A model generated the notes under the pieces. That model saw nothing but the letters and a program-made list of their open reading frames with translations, had not been told where the DNA came from and ran no database searches. 64,000 bases of DNA, from contig CAWBVI010000004.1 of the NCBI GenBank assembly GCA_963792205.1, forward strand, positions 1,393,599 through 1,457,598, read 5' to 3'. Positions 24,395-32,310 of the stretch are shown piece after piece (the stretch's first letter is position 1; every line of letters begins with the position of its first letter). Source of the DNA: DATDAH01 sp963792205 (GTDB lineage: Bacteria > Actinomycetota > Acidimicrobiia > Acidimicrobiales > DATDAH01). A program made the translations under genes and the position numbers.

Positions 24395-25135
24395 ATGCCC
24401 ATCGACGCTCCCGCTCTGATCCGCGAGCAGTCGGTCCGGGCCCTGGCGGCGATGGCTGCCGACCCCGACGGCGCCGTCTCCTGGTGTGGGGACTGGAAGG
24501 TGCGGGACGTCGTCGCCCACATCGGTGGCGGCCACGAGATGGCGGCCCGCATCGTCGACGGCCGACCCACGGCCGACCTCGCCGTTCGGGGCGAGTTCCA
24601 GGTGCCGGAGGGCGACGACGAGGAGGTGGCGGCGTGGGTGAGGGTGGCGAGTGCACACCTCCTGGACGCGCTCGACGGCGTCGAGCCCGCCGCCGAGTGC
24701 TGGACCTGGTGGCCCGATGACCCCACGGTTGGCTTCTGGGCTCGGCGCATGGCCCACGAGACCCTGATCCATCGCTGGGACGCCGAGCGGGGCGCCGGTC
24801 TCGTCCCGGAGCCGATGGCGCCGTCCGATGCCGCCGATGGCATCGACGAGATGCTCGACCGCTTCGTCGGCCTGACCCGGATCCTCTTCTCGGCGCCAGG
24901 TGCGGGGGAGTCGGCCCACCTCCACTGCAGCGACACGGACGGCGAGTGGCTCATCACCTTCCTCCCCGAGGGTCGGCACGAGCTGACCCGCGAGCACGCC
25001 AAGGGCGATGTGGCCTTCCGGGGTCCGGCCGAGGACCTGCTCCTCTTCCTCTGGGGCCGCGACCAGGACGGCGTGGAGACCCTCGGCGACGACGCCGTGG
25101 CTGCCCGTTGGCGCGAGCTCGTCCCCCCGATGTGA
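24395..25135 (+). CDS. Maleylpyruvate isomerase family mycothiol-dependent enzyme
   Basis: 246 residues. The DinB-like four-helix bundle is recognisable: CGDWKVRDVVAHIGGGHEMAARIVDG near 30-58 with the first metal His, and RMAHETLIHRWDAERGAG near 125-140 with the H-x3-H pair. A C-terminal SCP-like domain follows (about 160-246). Family members use mycothiol and a divalent metal for isomerisation or thiol transfer. The stop overlaps the next start by one base (TGATG at 25133-25137), so it is coupled to the downstream thioredoxin-fold gene and thus to the selenoprotein gene. Confidence 0.85.
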   Translation: MPIDAPALIREQSVRALAAMAADPDGAVSWCGDWKVRDVVAHIGGGHEMAARIVDGRPTADLAVRGEFQVPEGDDEEVAAWVRVASAHLLDALDGVEPAAECWTWWPDDPTVGFWARRMAHETLIHRWDAERGAGLVPEPMAPSDAADGIDEMLDRFVGLTRILFSAPGAGESAHLHCSDTDGEWLITFLPEGRHELTREHAKGDVAFRGPAEDLLLFLWGRDQDGVETLGDDAVAARWRELVPPM

Positions 25136-26577
25136 TGGCCGCGCCGACGATCGTCCAGGACGGGTTGGTCGCCGTCGTCAAGCGGGACTGCCCGACGTGC
25201 ACGCTGGTCGCCCCCGTCCTGGTCGACCTGGCCGATCGCACCGAGATCACCGTCCTCAGCCAGGACGATCCCACGTTCCCCGAGGGGATCGACGGTGTGG
25301 TCGACGACACCGACCTCGACTTCTCGTGGCACCACGACCTCGACACCGTGCCCACCCTGCTCCGCTTCGTCGATGGCGAGGAGGAGGGCCGCACCGTCGG
25401 CTGGGACCGCTGGGCGTGGCAGGCGTTCACCGACACCGGTGACCTCGGTGGCGACCTCCCCGACTACCGGCCCGGCTGCGGCTCCCTGAACGTCGACCCT
25501 GACCGGGTCGACGAGCTGGCGGTGCGCTTCGGCGGCTCGGTCCTGCGCAGCCGCCGCGTCCAGCTGGCCACCCTGGAGGACGACTTCGAGGCGCTCTTCG
25601 ACCGGGGCTGGGCCGACGGTCTCCCGGTCGTCCCCCCGACCGAGGAGCGCGTGCTGCGCATGCTCGAGGGCACCAGCCGGGCCCCGGACGAGGTCGTGGC
25701 CGTCATCCCGCCCGACCTCGTCGAGGGCACGGTCGAGAAGGTGGCCGTCAACGCCGTGATGGCGGGCTGTCGCCCCGAGTACCTCCCGGTCGTGCTGGCC
25801 GCGGTCGAAGCGGCCTGCACCGACGAGTTCAACATGCACGGCCTGCTGGCCACGACCTGGTTCAGCGGGCCGATGGTGGTGGTCAACGGTCCGGTGCGCC
25901 GGCGCATCGGGATGAACAGCGGGGGCAACGCCCTCGGCCAGGGCAACCGGGCCAACAGCACCATCGGCCGGGCCCTGCAGCTCGTGGTCCGCAACGTGGG
26001 CGGCGGCCGGCCCGGCGGGGTGGACCGGGCCACCCTGGGCCATCCCGGCAAGCTCGGGTTCTGCTTCGCCGAGGACGAGGAGGGCTCGCCCTGGGAACCG
26101 CTGTCGGTCCACCGCGGCCTCGACGCCGGCGTCGACGCGGTGACCCTCTTCGCCGCCGAAGGGGTACGGGGGATCGTCGACCAGCTCTCGCGGGAGCCGG
26201 AGTCGCTGGCCCGCTCGTTCGCCGCCTGCCTCCGCACGGCAGCCCACCCCAAGCTGGTCCTGGGCTTCGACGCCACCCTCGTGGTCTCGCCCGAGCACGC
26301 CCGGGTCTTCGCCGAAGCGGGTTGGAGCCGTCAGCGCCTGCTCGACGAGCTCACCGCGCTGCTCACCTTCGACGGGGCCGACCTGGTCCGGGGCGCGGGC
26401 GACATCGCCGAGGGCCTACCCGAAGGGTTCGCCGGTGCCACCCTGCCCAAGTTCCGGCCCGGCGGCCTGCTCATCGTCCACGCCGGCGGCGGCGCCGGGC
26501 TGTTCTCTGCCATCATCGGGGGCTGGGTCAGCGGTGCCGGTGGCAGTGAGATCGTGACCAAGGAGGTCCTGTCGTGA
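25135..26577 (+). CDS. Thioredoxin-like domain fused to a large conserved domain of unknown function
   Basis: 480 residues from ATG 25135. The first 110 residues are thioredoxin-like, with a C-x2-C motif (KRDCPTCTLVAP; Cys19, Cys22) and the cis-proline-type DTVPTLLRF near 80. After an isolated GCGSLN (about 120) follows a long domain with conserved blocks DGLPVVPPTEERVLRML, VAVNAVMAGCRPEYLPVVLAA, MNSGGNALGQGNRANSTIGRA and LGHPGKLGFCFAEDEE. I know no function for the second domain, although it is found next to UGSC proteins. The stop overlaps the selenoprotein start by 4 bp (GTGA). Confidence 0.75.
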   Translation: MAAPTIVQDGLVAVVKRDCPTCTLVAPVLVDLADRTEITVLSQDDPTFPEGIDGVVDDTDLDFSWHHDLDTVPTLLRFVDGEEEGRTVGWDRWAWQAFTDTGDLGGDLPDYRPGCGSLNVDPDRVDELAVRFGGSVLRSRRVQLATLEDDFEALFDRGWADGLPVVPPTEERVLRMLEGTSRAPDEVVAVIPPDLVEGTVEKVAVNAVMAGCRPEYLPVVLAAVEAACTDEFNMHGLLATTWFSGPMVVVNGPVRRRIGMNSGGNALGQGNRANSTIGRALQLVVRNVGGGRPGGVDRATLGHPGKLGFCFAEDEEGSPWEPLSVHRGLDAGVDAVTLFAAEGVRGIVDQLSREPESLARSFAACLRTAAHPKLVLGFDATLVVSPEHARVFAEAGWSRQRLLDELTALLTFDGADLVRGAGDIAEGLPEGFAGATLPKFRPGGLLIVHAGGGAGLFSAIIGGWVSGAGGSEIVTKEVLS

Positions 26578-27095
26578 CGACCATCCTGGATCCCACGGGC
26601 GAGCGCACGCCGGCCGAGCGCACCCTGCTCGACCGACCGGCCTCCGTCGACGGGTTGATCGTGGGGCTGCTCGACATCAGCAAGCCGCGGGGCAACGTGT
26701 TCCTCGACCAGGTCCAGCTGCGCCTGACGGAACGGGGTGCCACCGTCGAGCGCTTCACCAAGCCCACCTTCACCAAGCCGGCCCCGGCCGACCTGCGCTA
26801 CGAGATCGCGCAGCGGTGCCACGTGGTCATCGAAGCCCTCGCCGATTGAGGCTCGTGCACGTCGTGCAGTGTGCACGACATCGCTGATCTGGAGCAGCGG
26901 GGGATCCCCAGCGCGTTCGTGGCCTCGACGGAGTTCGTCGAGGCCGCCGAAGCGCAGGCCGTCGCCCTCGGCTTCCCCGCGGCGCGGGTCTTCGTGCCCC
27001 ACCCCATCCAGGACCGCACCGACGACGAGATGCGCGCCCTGGCCGATGCCGCCGTCGACGAGATCGTGGCCGCCGTCACCGCGGGATCGGGGTGA
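26574..27095 (+). CDS. UGSC family selenoprotein (TGA at 26847-26849 read as selenocysteine)
   Basis: Starts at GTG 26574 with AAGGAGG seven bases upstream. The frame meets TGA 26847 in the context ALAD-TGA-GSCTSCSVHD and then stays open to TGA 27093, giving 173 residues with Sec at 92. The motif U-G-S-C plus a second S-C is the signature of a known (seleno)protein family, and the residues on both sides read as one continuous alpha/beta protein (GLLDISKPRGN, RYEIAQRCHVVIEALAD, then LEQRGIPSAFVAST and VFVPHPI). A hairpin follows the TGA immediately. The redox role is inferred from U-x2-C. Last gene of a coupled operon; its 3' end overlaps the convergent SRPBCC gene by 20 bp. Conventional calling would split it in two. 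Confidence 0.85.
26850..26879 (+). promoter_or_regulatory. Putative bacterial SECIS hairpin
   Basis: GTCGTGCA (26861-26868) and TGCACGAC (26872-26879) form a perfect 8-bp stem with loop GTG, the loop beginning 20 bases after the TGA. An alternative stem pairs GTGCAC 26855-26860 with GTGCAC 26871-26876 around a 10-base loop. Distance and a G in the loop fit the general description of bacterial SECIS elements that recruit SelB. Confidence 0.65.
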
Positions 27096-27540
27096 GGTCG
27101 AGGCCGGTCGCCTCGAGGCAACGGCGGAACCCGTCGTCGAGGATGCGGTCGTGGCCCTGGACGAGGACGGGGCCGGCCACGACGCCGAGCGCCCGCAGCA
27201 GGCGCCGCCGGGGCGCCAGCGACCAGTGCAGGCCGACCTCGCTCCCGCTGTCCACCGACGCGACGGTCACGGTTGACTCACCGATGACGTCGCCGCCGAC
27301 GGCGATGACCACCCGCCGGGGTGCCTCCACCTCGGTGAGCTCGAGATCGAGGCGGAGCCGGTAGCCGGCGGGGGCCCGCACGACGGCCCGCGTCGTGGCG
27401 CCACGCGCCAGTGGCGGCGGCTCGAACGAGATCAGGAACGGCCACCACGAGGGGTAGGCGGAGAAGTCGAGGACGGTGGCCCACACGTGTTCGTGCGGCT
27501 GGCTCGAGCGCCACCGCCGTTCGGCGGTCAGGGCCCGCAC
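27076..27540 (-). CDS. SRPBCC (START-like) family protein
   Basis: 154 residues from GTG 27540. The SRPBCC pattern is visible: HEHVWATVLDFSAYPSWWPFL near 15-37, then alternating strands LRLDLELTEVEAPRRVVIAVGG and a C-terminal amphipathic helix DDGFRRCLEATG. Such proteins bind hydrophobic ligands in a helix-grip pocket. Lies 9 bp after the Ddn-type gene on the same strand (transcribed right to left), and its last codons overlap the selenoprotein 3' end by 20 bp. Confidence 0.8.
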   Translation of the reverse strand: MRALTAERRWRSSQPHEHVWATVLDFSAYPSWWPFLISFEPPPLARGATTRAVVRAPAGYRLRLDLELTEVEAPRRVVIAVGGDVIGESTVTVASVDSGSEVGLHWSLAPRRRLLRALGVVAGPVLVQGHDRILDDGFRRCLEATGLDLTPIPR

Positions 27541-27549
27541 GGAGACGGG

Positions 27550-27981
27550 TCAGGTCCGGGGCTCGAGCAGGACCACCGGGATCTCGCGCTCGGTCTTCTT
27601 CTGGTACCCGGCGTAGTTGTCGTGGTCCTCGGTGATGAGCGGCCACAGCCGGGCCCGCTCCTGGGCATCGGCGACGTGGGCGGTCATCTTCTGCGTCGGC
27701 TTTCCCGGGTGCGTGACCTCGACGTCGGGGTTGTCCCGCAGGTTCAGGAACCAGGCCGGGTGCTCGTCGTTGCCGCCCTTGGAGGCGACGACGGCGATGG
27801 TGTCGCCCTCGGTGTAGGGGGCGGTCAGCATCACCTTGCGGGGCTGGCCGCTCTTGCGGCCGATGGTGGTGAGCTCGAACGCCGGCATCCCCAGCAGCCG
27901 GTTGCCGACCTTGCCGAACGTGAGGGTGAGCGTGGCCTTGTGGATCGCGTTCATCAGCTTGAGCTGGAGGTCGCTGGGCAT
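27550..27981 (-). CDS. Deazaflavin (F420)-dependent oxidoreductase, Ddn family
   Basis: 143 residues from ATG 27981. The family order is clear: FELTTIGRKSGQPRKVMLTAPYTEGDTIAVVASKGGNDEHPAWFLNLRDNPDVEV, quoted in pieces as TTIGRKSGQPRKV and SKGGNDEHPAWFLNL. Mycobacterial Ddn uses reduced F420 to reduce nitroimidazoles and quinones. The N-terminal amphipathic helix could associate with the membrane. First gene of a two-gene operon with the SRPBCC gene. Confidence 0.92.
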   Translation of the reverse strand: MPSDLQLKLMNAIHKATLTLTFGKVGNRLLGMPAFELTTIGRKSGQPRKVMLTAPYTEGDTIAVVASKGGNDEHPAWFLNLRDNPDVEVTHPGKPTQKMTAHVADAQERARLWPLITEDHDNYAGYQKKTEREIPVVLLEPRT

Positions 27982-28068
27982 GGCGTGACTTGAGCAGGCG
28001 GGGCCGACCACGTCAACCGGGACCGGTACGCCGAGCTGCTCGACCTTTGAGGCTCGTAGCGTCGAGGC

Positions 28069-29049
28069 GTGCGCTTCGAGGCCTACCACCACCTCGACGG
28101 GCGGCCCAACGTGGTCGTGGACGGTTCGCCCACCGAGGGGACCGTCCTCACCGTCACCCACTGGCCGGGCTACCCCCCGCCGGAGGCCGTGGCCGACGAC
28201 CTGTCGGCGCAGATGGCGTTCCGTCTCCTCGATCACCCCGAGCTCGTGCCCGACGGTGTGGAGCTGGTGTCCAACAACCACTTCGACCAGGACGGGCTGG
28301 TCTCGCTCTTCGCCCTCTGCCGGCCGGACGAAGCGCTCGCCCGTCAGCCGTTCCTCGAGGACGTGGCCCGCGCCGGTGACTTCGCCGTCTACCAGGACCG
28401 CGATGCGGCCCGGGTCTCGATGGTCCTCTCGGCGATGGCTGGCGACGACGGGCGGCCCGACGACTACATGGAGCGCACGGCCGGGCTCTACGAGGAACTG
28501 CTCGGGCGGCTGCCCGAGCTGTGCGATGGCATCCAGCGCCATCGAGACCTGTGGGCGGAGGAGGATGCGTCGCTGGCGGCGAGCGAGGCGGCATTGGCTT
28601 CGGGCGCGGTCCAGCTCGAGGAGGTCCCCGACGTCGAGCTCGCGGTGGTGACGGTGCCCAGCGACGCGCCCGATGCCGGCGGTCACCGCTTCGGCGGGGA
28701 CTGGGCCCACGGGCTGCACCCGATGGCCGTCTGTGGCGCGACAGACCGTCTCGTCGTGGCCACCGTGCGCGAGGGCCGCTACGAGGTCGAGCACCGCTAC
28801 GAGACCTGGGTCCAGCTCCGGTCGCGGCCGCTGCGCGAGCGCCGCGACCTGGTTCCCCTGGCCGAACGCCTCCAGGACGAGGAGCCCGCGTCGACCGTGT
28901 GGTCGGCCACCGACGTCGGCGGGCTGATCCCCCGGCTGACGACCGCCGGCGAGCCGAGCGGGATCGCGCCGGGCCGCTTCGTCGAGCTCGTCGTCGGCCA
29001 CCTCCGCACCGCCCCGCCGGCCTGGGACCCCTTCGTCCCCGACCCCTGA
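28069..29049 (+). CDS. Conserved protein of unknown function (DUF6687-like)
   Basis: 326 residues from GTG 28069, soluble. A notable segment is VELVSNNHFDQDGLVSLFALCRPDEA near 65-90, which resembles the HxDxDG metal motif of DHH-type phosphoesterases (NHFDQDG), followed by ALARQPFLEDVARAGDF. The middle is helical and acidic; the C-terminus reads HRYETWVQLRSRPLRERRDLVPLAERLQ in part. I have only a weak memory of this family as DUF6687 and no function. No operon partner is evident. Confidence 0.65.
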   Translation: MRFEAYHHLDGRPNVVVDGSPTEGTVLTVTHWPGYPPPEAVADDLSAQMAFRLLDHPELVPDGVELVSNNHFDQDGLVSLFALCRPDEALARQPFLEDVARAGDFAVYQDRDAARVSMVLSAMAGDDGRPDDYMERTAGLYEELLGRLPELCDGIQRHRDLWAEEDASLAASEAALASGAVQLEEVPDVELAVVTVPSDAPDAGGHRFGGDWAHGLHPMAVCGATDRLVVATVREGRYEVEHRYETWVQLRSRPLRERRDLVPLAERLQDEEPASTVWSATDVGGLIPRLTTAGEPSGIAPGRFVELVVGHLRTAPPAWDPFVPDP

Positions 29050-29065
29050 CCCTGCGATCTCAGAT

Positions 29066-29773
29066 TCAGTCGCGAGAGAAGATGCGCAGCACGTACCAGA
29101 AGAGGAGCATCACCGAGGCGAAGAGCTGCACGGCGGCACCCACGTGGGCGGTCTCGGGGTAGGTCTTGAGGATCGCCTGGGTCTGGTAGAGGATGGCGGC
29201 GCCGGCCACGCCGACCATCGCCAGGGAGAACCAGACCCCGAGCTCGAGCCCGAAGAGCAGGGCGGCCACGATCAGGAGCAGGGCCATCACCCCCGCGAAC
29301 ATCACGAGGGGCCGCAGGAACGACAGGTCCCGCCGGGTGTAGAGGCCGACCGCGGTCAGGCCGCCGAACCCGAGCACGGTGACGACGGCCGCGCTGGCGA
29401 CCGTGGCGCTCCCGCCCGCTCCCTCGACGTTGAACACGTACCAGAGGAACGGGGCGAAGATCAGCGCCTCGGCCGCGGCGAGGCCGAAGAGTCCGGCGTA
29501 CTGACGGGCGGGGTCATCCAGGTCGTGGGCGGCCGCCGTGGCCAGGAAGTTGACGATCATGAACGCGCCCAGGACGAGCAGCCAGGCCGCACCGCTCCCG
29601 GCCACGAGGTCGTAGATGGCCTCGGCCAGCCCGGTGAAGAACAGCAGCGTCTCGAACACGATGAACGCCGCGACGGCGAGCGCGAGGTGTTGGTAGACGC
29701 GGACGAGGAAGGCGCCTCGCGTCTCGGCACCGAGGTCGGCTACCGGGGTGGGGAGGGGCTGGGCCATCGACAT
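29066..29773 (-). CDS. Bax inhibitor-1 / YccA family membrane protein
   Basis: 235 residues with seven hydrophobic helices. The first helix is preceded by RGAFLVRVYQHLALAVAAF, the standard entry of the family, and the fifth-sixth region holds GLYTRRDLSFLRPLVMFAGVMALL. The C-terminus ASVMLLFWYVLRIFSRD is typical. BI-1 proteins form pH-sensitive calcium leak channels in studied cases, and YccA-type members interact with FtsH. 25 bp after the small membrane-protein gene upstream on the same strand. Confidence 0.9.
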   Translation of the reverse strand: MSMAQPLPTPVADLGAETRGAFLVRVYQHLALAVAAFIVFETLLFFTGLAEAIYDLVAGSGAAWLLVLGAFMIVNFLATAAAHDLDDPARQYAGLFGLAAAEALIFAPFLWYVFNVEGAGGSATVASAAVVTVLGFGGLTAVGLYTRRDLSFLRPLVMFAGVMALLLIVAALLFGLELGVWFSLAMVGVAGAAILYQTQAILKTYPETAHVGAAVQLFASVMLLFWYVLRIFSRD

Positions 29774-29798
29774 GCTCCCAGGGTACCGACGGGCCCGA

Positions 29799-30209
29799 TC
29801 AGGTGGAGGTGAGCAGGCCCAGGCCCAGAGCGATCACGCCCGCGGCCAAGCTGACCACGCCGAGGGGGATCAACCGGATCAGTCCGTTCGGCTCGGTGGC
29901 CCCGGGGCGGGCGACCGAGAGGAAGAACCCGCCCGGGATCAGGAGGGCGGCCACGGCCACCCCCTCGCGGGCGACGAGCTCGGCGGCGCCCTCGAGGTCG
30001 GCGGCGTCGACGAACGGCTGGCAGATCAGCGCGAGGGAGACGAGGACGCCGGCGTGGGCGTGGCCGGCCCGGAAGAAGGTGCGCTGCTCCTCGGTGACCG
30101 GGTGGTCGCCCCGGACGATGCGGAGCAGGAAGACGCCGCCGAACTCGATGGTGGTGATGGCGAGGAGCAGGATCCCGGCCATCACCCGGGAGGCATCGGA
30201 GAGCTCCAT
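29799..30209 (-). CDS. Small four-helix membrane protein, unknown function
   Basis: 136 residues from ATG 30209. Four hydrophobic segments: AGILLLAITTIEFGGVFLL, AHAGVLVSLALICQPFV, VAVAALLIPGGFFLSVA and IPLGVVSLAAGVIALGLGLL. The loop RAGHAHAGVL contains two His in the second helix region, a pattern seen in haem or quinone-related membrane proteins, though no family is certain. Precedes the BI-1 gene by 25 bp and diverges from tetR at 30311, so the operator at 30242 may control both. Confidence 0.65.
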   Translation of the reverse strand: MELSDASRVMAGILLLAITTIEFGGVFLLRIVRGDHPVTEEQRTFFRAGHAHAGVLVSLALICQPFVDAADLEGAAELVAREGVAVAALLIPGGFFLSVARPGATEPNGLIRLIPLGVVSLAAGVIALGLGLLTST

Positions 30210-30241
30210 GGGTTTCAGGGTCCAGTCGGGTCGCGTTCAGT

Positions 30242-30256
30242 CTTGTCACTGACAAG
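30242..30256 (+). promoter_or_regulatory. Candidate TetR operator with nearby half-site
   Basis: CTTGTCA and TGACAAG (30242-30256) make a 15-bp inverted repeat around one central base; another CTTGTCA lies at 30275-30281. Both fall in the 101-bp gap between the divergent membrane-protein and tetR genes, a fitting place for autoregulation. Confidence 0.6.
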
Positions 30257-30310
30257 TTCGCGCCGTGAGCCAATCTTGTCAATGCCTAGATAGGTGCTAG
30301 CGTCGAGGCG

Positions 30311-30868
30311 ATGTCCGGGAGCGGCTACCACCACGGAGATCTCCGGCGGGCGCTGTTGGATGCTGCCGTCGAGGCCGTCGAGGAGCGAGGTCCGGCCGAG
30401 CTCAGCCTCCGTGACCTGGCCCGGCGGGTCGGGGTGTCGCACGCCGCGCCCACCCACCACTTCGGGGACAAGGCCGGGCTGCTCACGGCCGTGGCCGTCG
30501 AGGGCCACGAGCTGCTGCGGGCCGCGCTGGCCGATGCGTGGGCGCGCAGCCATGACTTCCTGGAGGTGGGCGTGGCCTACGTGGGCTTCGCGGTGACGCA
30601 CCGGGCGCACTTCGAGGTGATGTTCCGACCGGAGCTGCTCCGGGTCGACGACCCCGCGCTGGCCCGAGCCCGGGCGCAGTCAGCCGAGCTGCTCTACGGA
30701 CCGGCCGAGGCCCTCACCGACGCCGGCTCCCGCGTCGAGGCCGGGGTGGCCGCGTGGTCCCTGATGCACGGCGTGGCGTGGCTCTGGCTCAACGACCTCC
30801 TGCCCGCCCAGCTCGGCGACGATCCGGAAGCCATTGCCCGCGCCGCCGGCCGCCACCTCTTCGCCTGA
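30311..30868 (+). CDS. TetR/AcrR family regulator
   Basis: 185 residues from ATG 30311. The helix-turn-helix part reads YHHGDLRRALLDAAVEAVEERG then SLRDLARRVGVSHAAPTHHFGDKAGLLTAVA (pieces, residues 6-58). The C-terminal domain resembles the TetR_C_33 type (FEVMFRPELLR, GVAAWSLMHGVAWL). Operator candidates lie upstream. It ends 5 bp before the end of the convergent aldo/keto reductase gene. Possible targets are itself and the divergent membrane gene. Confidence 0.9.
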   Translation: MSGSGYHHGDLRRALLDAAVEAVEERGPAELSLRDLARRVGVSHAAPTHHFGDKAGLLTAVAVEGHELLRAALADAWARSHDFLEVGVAYVGFAVTHRAHFEVMFRPELLRVDDPALARARAQSAELLYGPAEALTDAGSRVEAGVAAWSLMHGVAWLWLNDLLPAQLGDDPEAIARAAGRHLFA

Positions 30869-30873
30869 GGCGT

Positions 30874-31866
30874 TCAGCCCGGTCGCCTTGGGGTGTCGCG
30901 GTTGACGAAGGCCATGTCGACGGCGCGGTCGCCCACGGCCTGGAGGGCGCCGAGGCGCTCGAGGTCGTCGGGCTCGAGGTGGACGTCCACCGCGGCCGCG
31001 TTCTCCTCGAGGTACTTCCGGCGCTTGGTGCCGGGGATCGGCACGACGTCGTCGCCCTGCGCGTAGAGCCAGGCCAGGGCCACCTGGCCGGGGGTGCACC
31101 CTCGGGCCTCGGCCACCTCCTTGACCACGTCCACCAGGGACAGGTTGGCTTCGAACGCGCCGTCGGCGAAGCGGGGGTTGGTCCGGCGGAAGTCGTTGTC
31201 GGCCAGGCTGTCGGTGGCGGTGACGGTGCCGGTGAGGATCCCCCGGCCGAGGGGACTGAACGGGACGAGGCCGATGCCGAGCTCCCGGCAGGCCGGCACC
31301 ACGTCGTCCTCGAGGTCGCGGGTGAACAGGGACCACTCGCTCTGCAGCGCGGCGATGGGGTGCACGGCGGCCGCCCGGCGGACGGTGTCGGCGGAGGCCT
31401 CCGACAGGCCGAGGTGGCGGACCTTGCCGGCCTCGACCAGCTCGGCCATGGCCCCCACGGTGTCCTCGATGGGCACGGTCAGGTCGGGGCGGTGCTGGTA
31501 GTAGAGGTCGATGTGGTCGACGCCGAGCCGCTCCAGGGAGGCGTCGCAGGCCTGGTGGACGTACTCGGGCGAGCCGTCGACGCCCCGCTCACCGTCGCGG
31601 AAGACGTTGCCGAACTTGGTGGCCAGCACCACGTCGTCCCGCTGGGAGGCGATGGTGCGGCCCACGAGCTTCTCGTTCTCGGTCAGCCCGTAGACGTCGG
31701 CGGTGTCGAGGAAGGTGACACCGAGGTCGAGGGCCCGCTCGATGGTGGCCACCGCTTCGTTCTCGTCGGCGGGCCCGTAGGCGAAGTCGGTCAAGCTCAT
31801 GCAGCCCAGTCCCTGGGCCGGGACGTTCAGGCCGGTGGAGCCGAGGGCACGGGTGGGGAGGGTCAT
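30874..31866 (-). CDS. Aldo/keto reductase
   Basis: 330 residues. The TIM-barrel reductase tetrad can be seen: Asp and Tyr in FLDTADVYGLTENEKLVG, Lys in VVLATKFGN, and His in IDLYYQHRPD. The C-terminal nucleotide block PIPGTKRRKYLEENAAAVDVHL binds NADPH. The text LGLGCMSLTDFAYGPADENEA at the start places it with the plant-auxin-induced/YajO-like group. It reduces aldehydes or ketones; the substrate cannot be read. 30 bp after the VOC gene upstream, so possibly in the same operon as AraC and VOC. Confidence 0.93.
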   Translation of the reverse strand: MTLPTRALGSTGLNVPAQGLGCMSLTDFAYGPADENEAVATIERALDLGVTFLDTADVYGLTENEKLVGRTIASQRDDVVLATKFGNVFRDGERGVDGSPEYVHQACDASLERLGVDHIDLYYQHRPDLTVPIEDTVGAMAELVEAGKVRHLGLSEASADTVRRAAAVHPIAALQSEWSLFTRDLEDDVVPACRELGIGLVPFSPLGRGILTGTVTATDSLADNDFRRTNPRFADGAFEANLSLVDVVKEVAEARGCTPGQVALAWLYAQGDDVVPIPGTKRRKYLEENAAAVDVHLEPDDLERLGALQAVGDRAVDMAFVNRDTPRRPG

Positions 31867-31896
31867 GCGGCGACCGTACGCCCTCCCCGGCCGACC

Positions 31897-32310
31897 TCAC
31901 TCGCCGGCGTAGGTGCCGAAGCTCCAGAGGTTGCCCTCGGGGTCGCGGACCGTGAAGCCCCGCGACCCGTAGTCCTCGTCCTTGAGTCCCGCGACGACCT
32001 CGGCCCCGGCTCCCGTGGCCCGCTCGAACAGCCCGTCGGGGTCGTCGCAGACCACGTAGACCGAGTCGTTGCCGGGCGTGCGCCGCCCAAAGGGCGAGTC
32101 GTCCTTGCCGGCGCTGCCGAACATGAGCCCGCCGCCGAGCGGCCAGCGGAGCTCACCGTGCACGATGACCGACGGATCGTCCTCGCTCGGGTAGGCGGCG
32201 CGCTCCTCGAAGCCGAAGGCGGTGGTCAGGAAGGTGATGGCGGCCCGGGCGTCAACGAAGGACAGGATCGGCCAGACCGTGGGTGGGTTGCTCATGGGTG
32301 GGTTGCTCAT
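31897..32310 (-). CDS. VOC family protein (PhnB/glyoxalase-like)
   Basis: 137 residues from ATG 32310, chosen because GGAG lies a few bases upstream; ATGs at 32322 and 32295 are also in frame. A single VOC module: ILSFVDARAAITFLTTAFGFEE at the start, then VIVHGELRWPLGGGLMFGSAG, VYVVCDDPDGLFERA and FTVRDPEGNLWSFGTY. The pattern is that of the PhnB-like group. It overlaps the end of the upstream AraC gene in another frame, indicating coupled translation; AraC and VOC genes often occur together. Confidence 0.85.
   Translation of the reverse strand: MSNPPMSNPPTVWPILSFVDARAAITFLTTAFGFEERAAYPSEDDPSVIVHGELRWPLGGGLMFGSAGKDDSPFGRRTPGNDSVYVVCDDPDGLFERATGAGAEVVAGLKDEDYGSRGFTVRDPEGNLWSFGTYAGE

Noticed and set aside
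24022..26298. 758-codon minus-strand frame
   Set aside because: Antisense to the mycothiol enzyme and Trx-fusion genes, which have clear motifs and coupled starts.
26574..26849. A 91-residue gene ending at TGA 26849
   Set aside because: The protein continues in frame after the TGA with matching family sequence, so the stop is read as selenocysteine.
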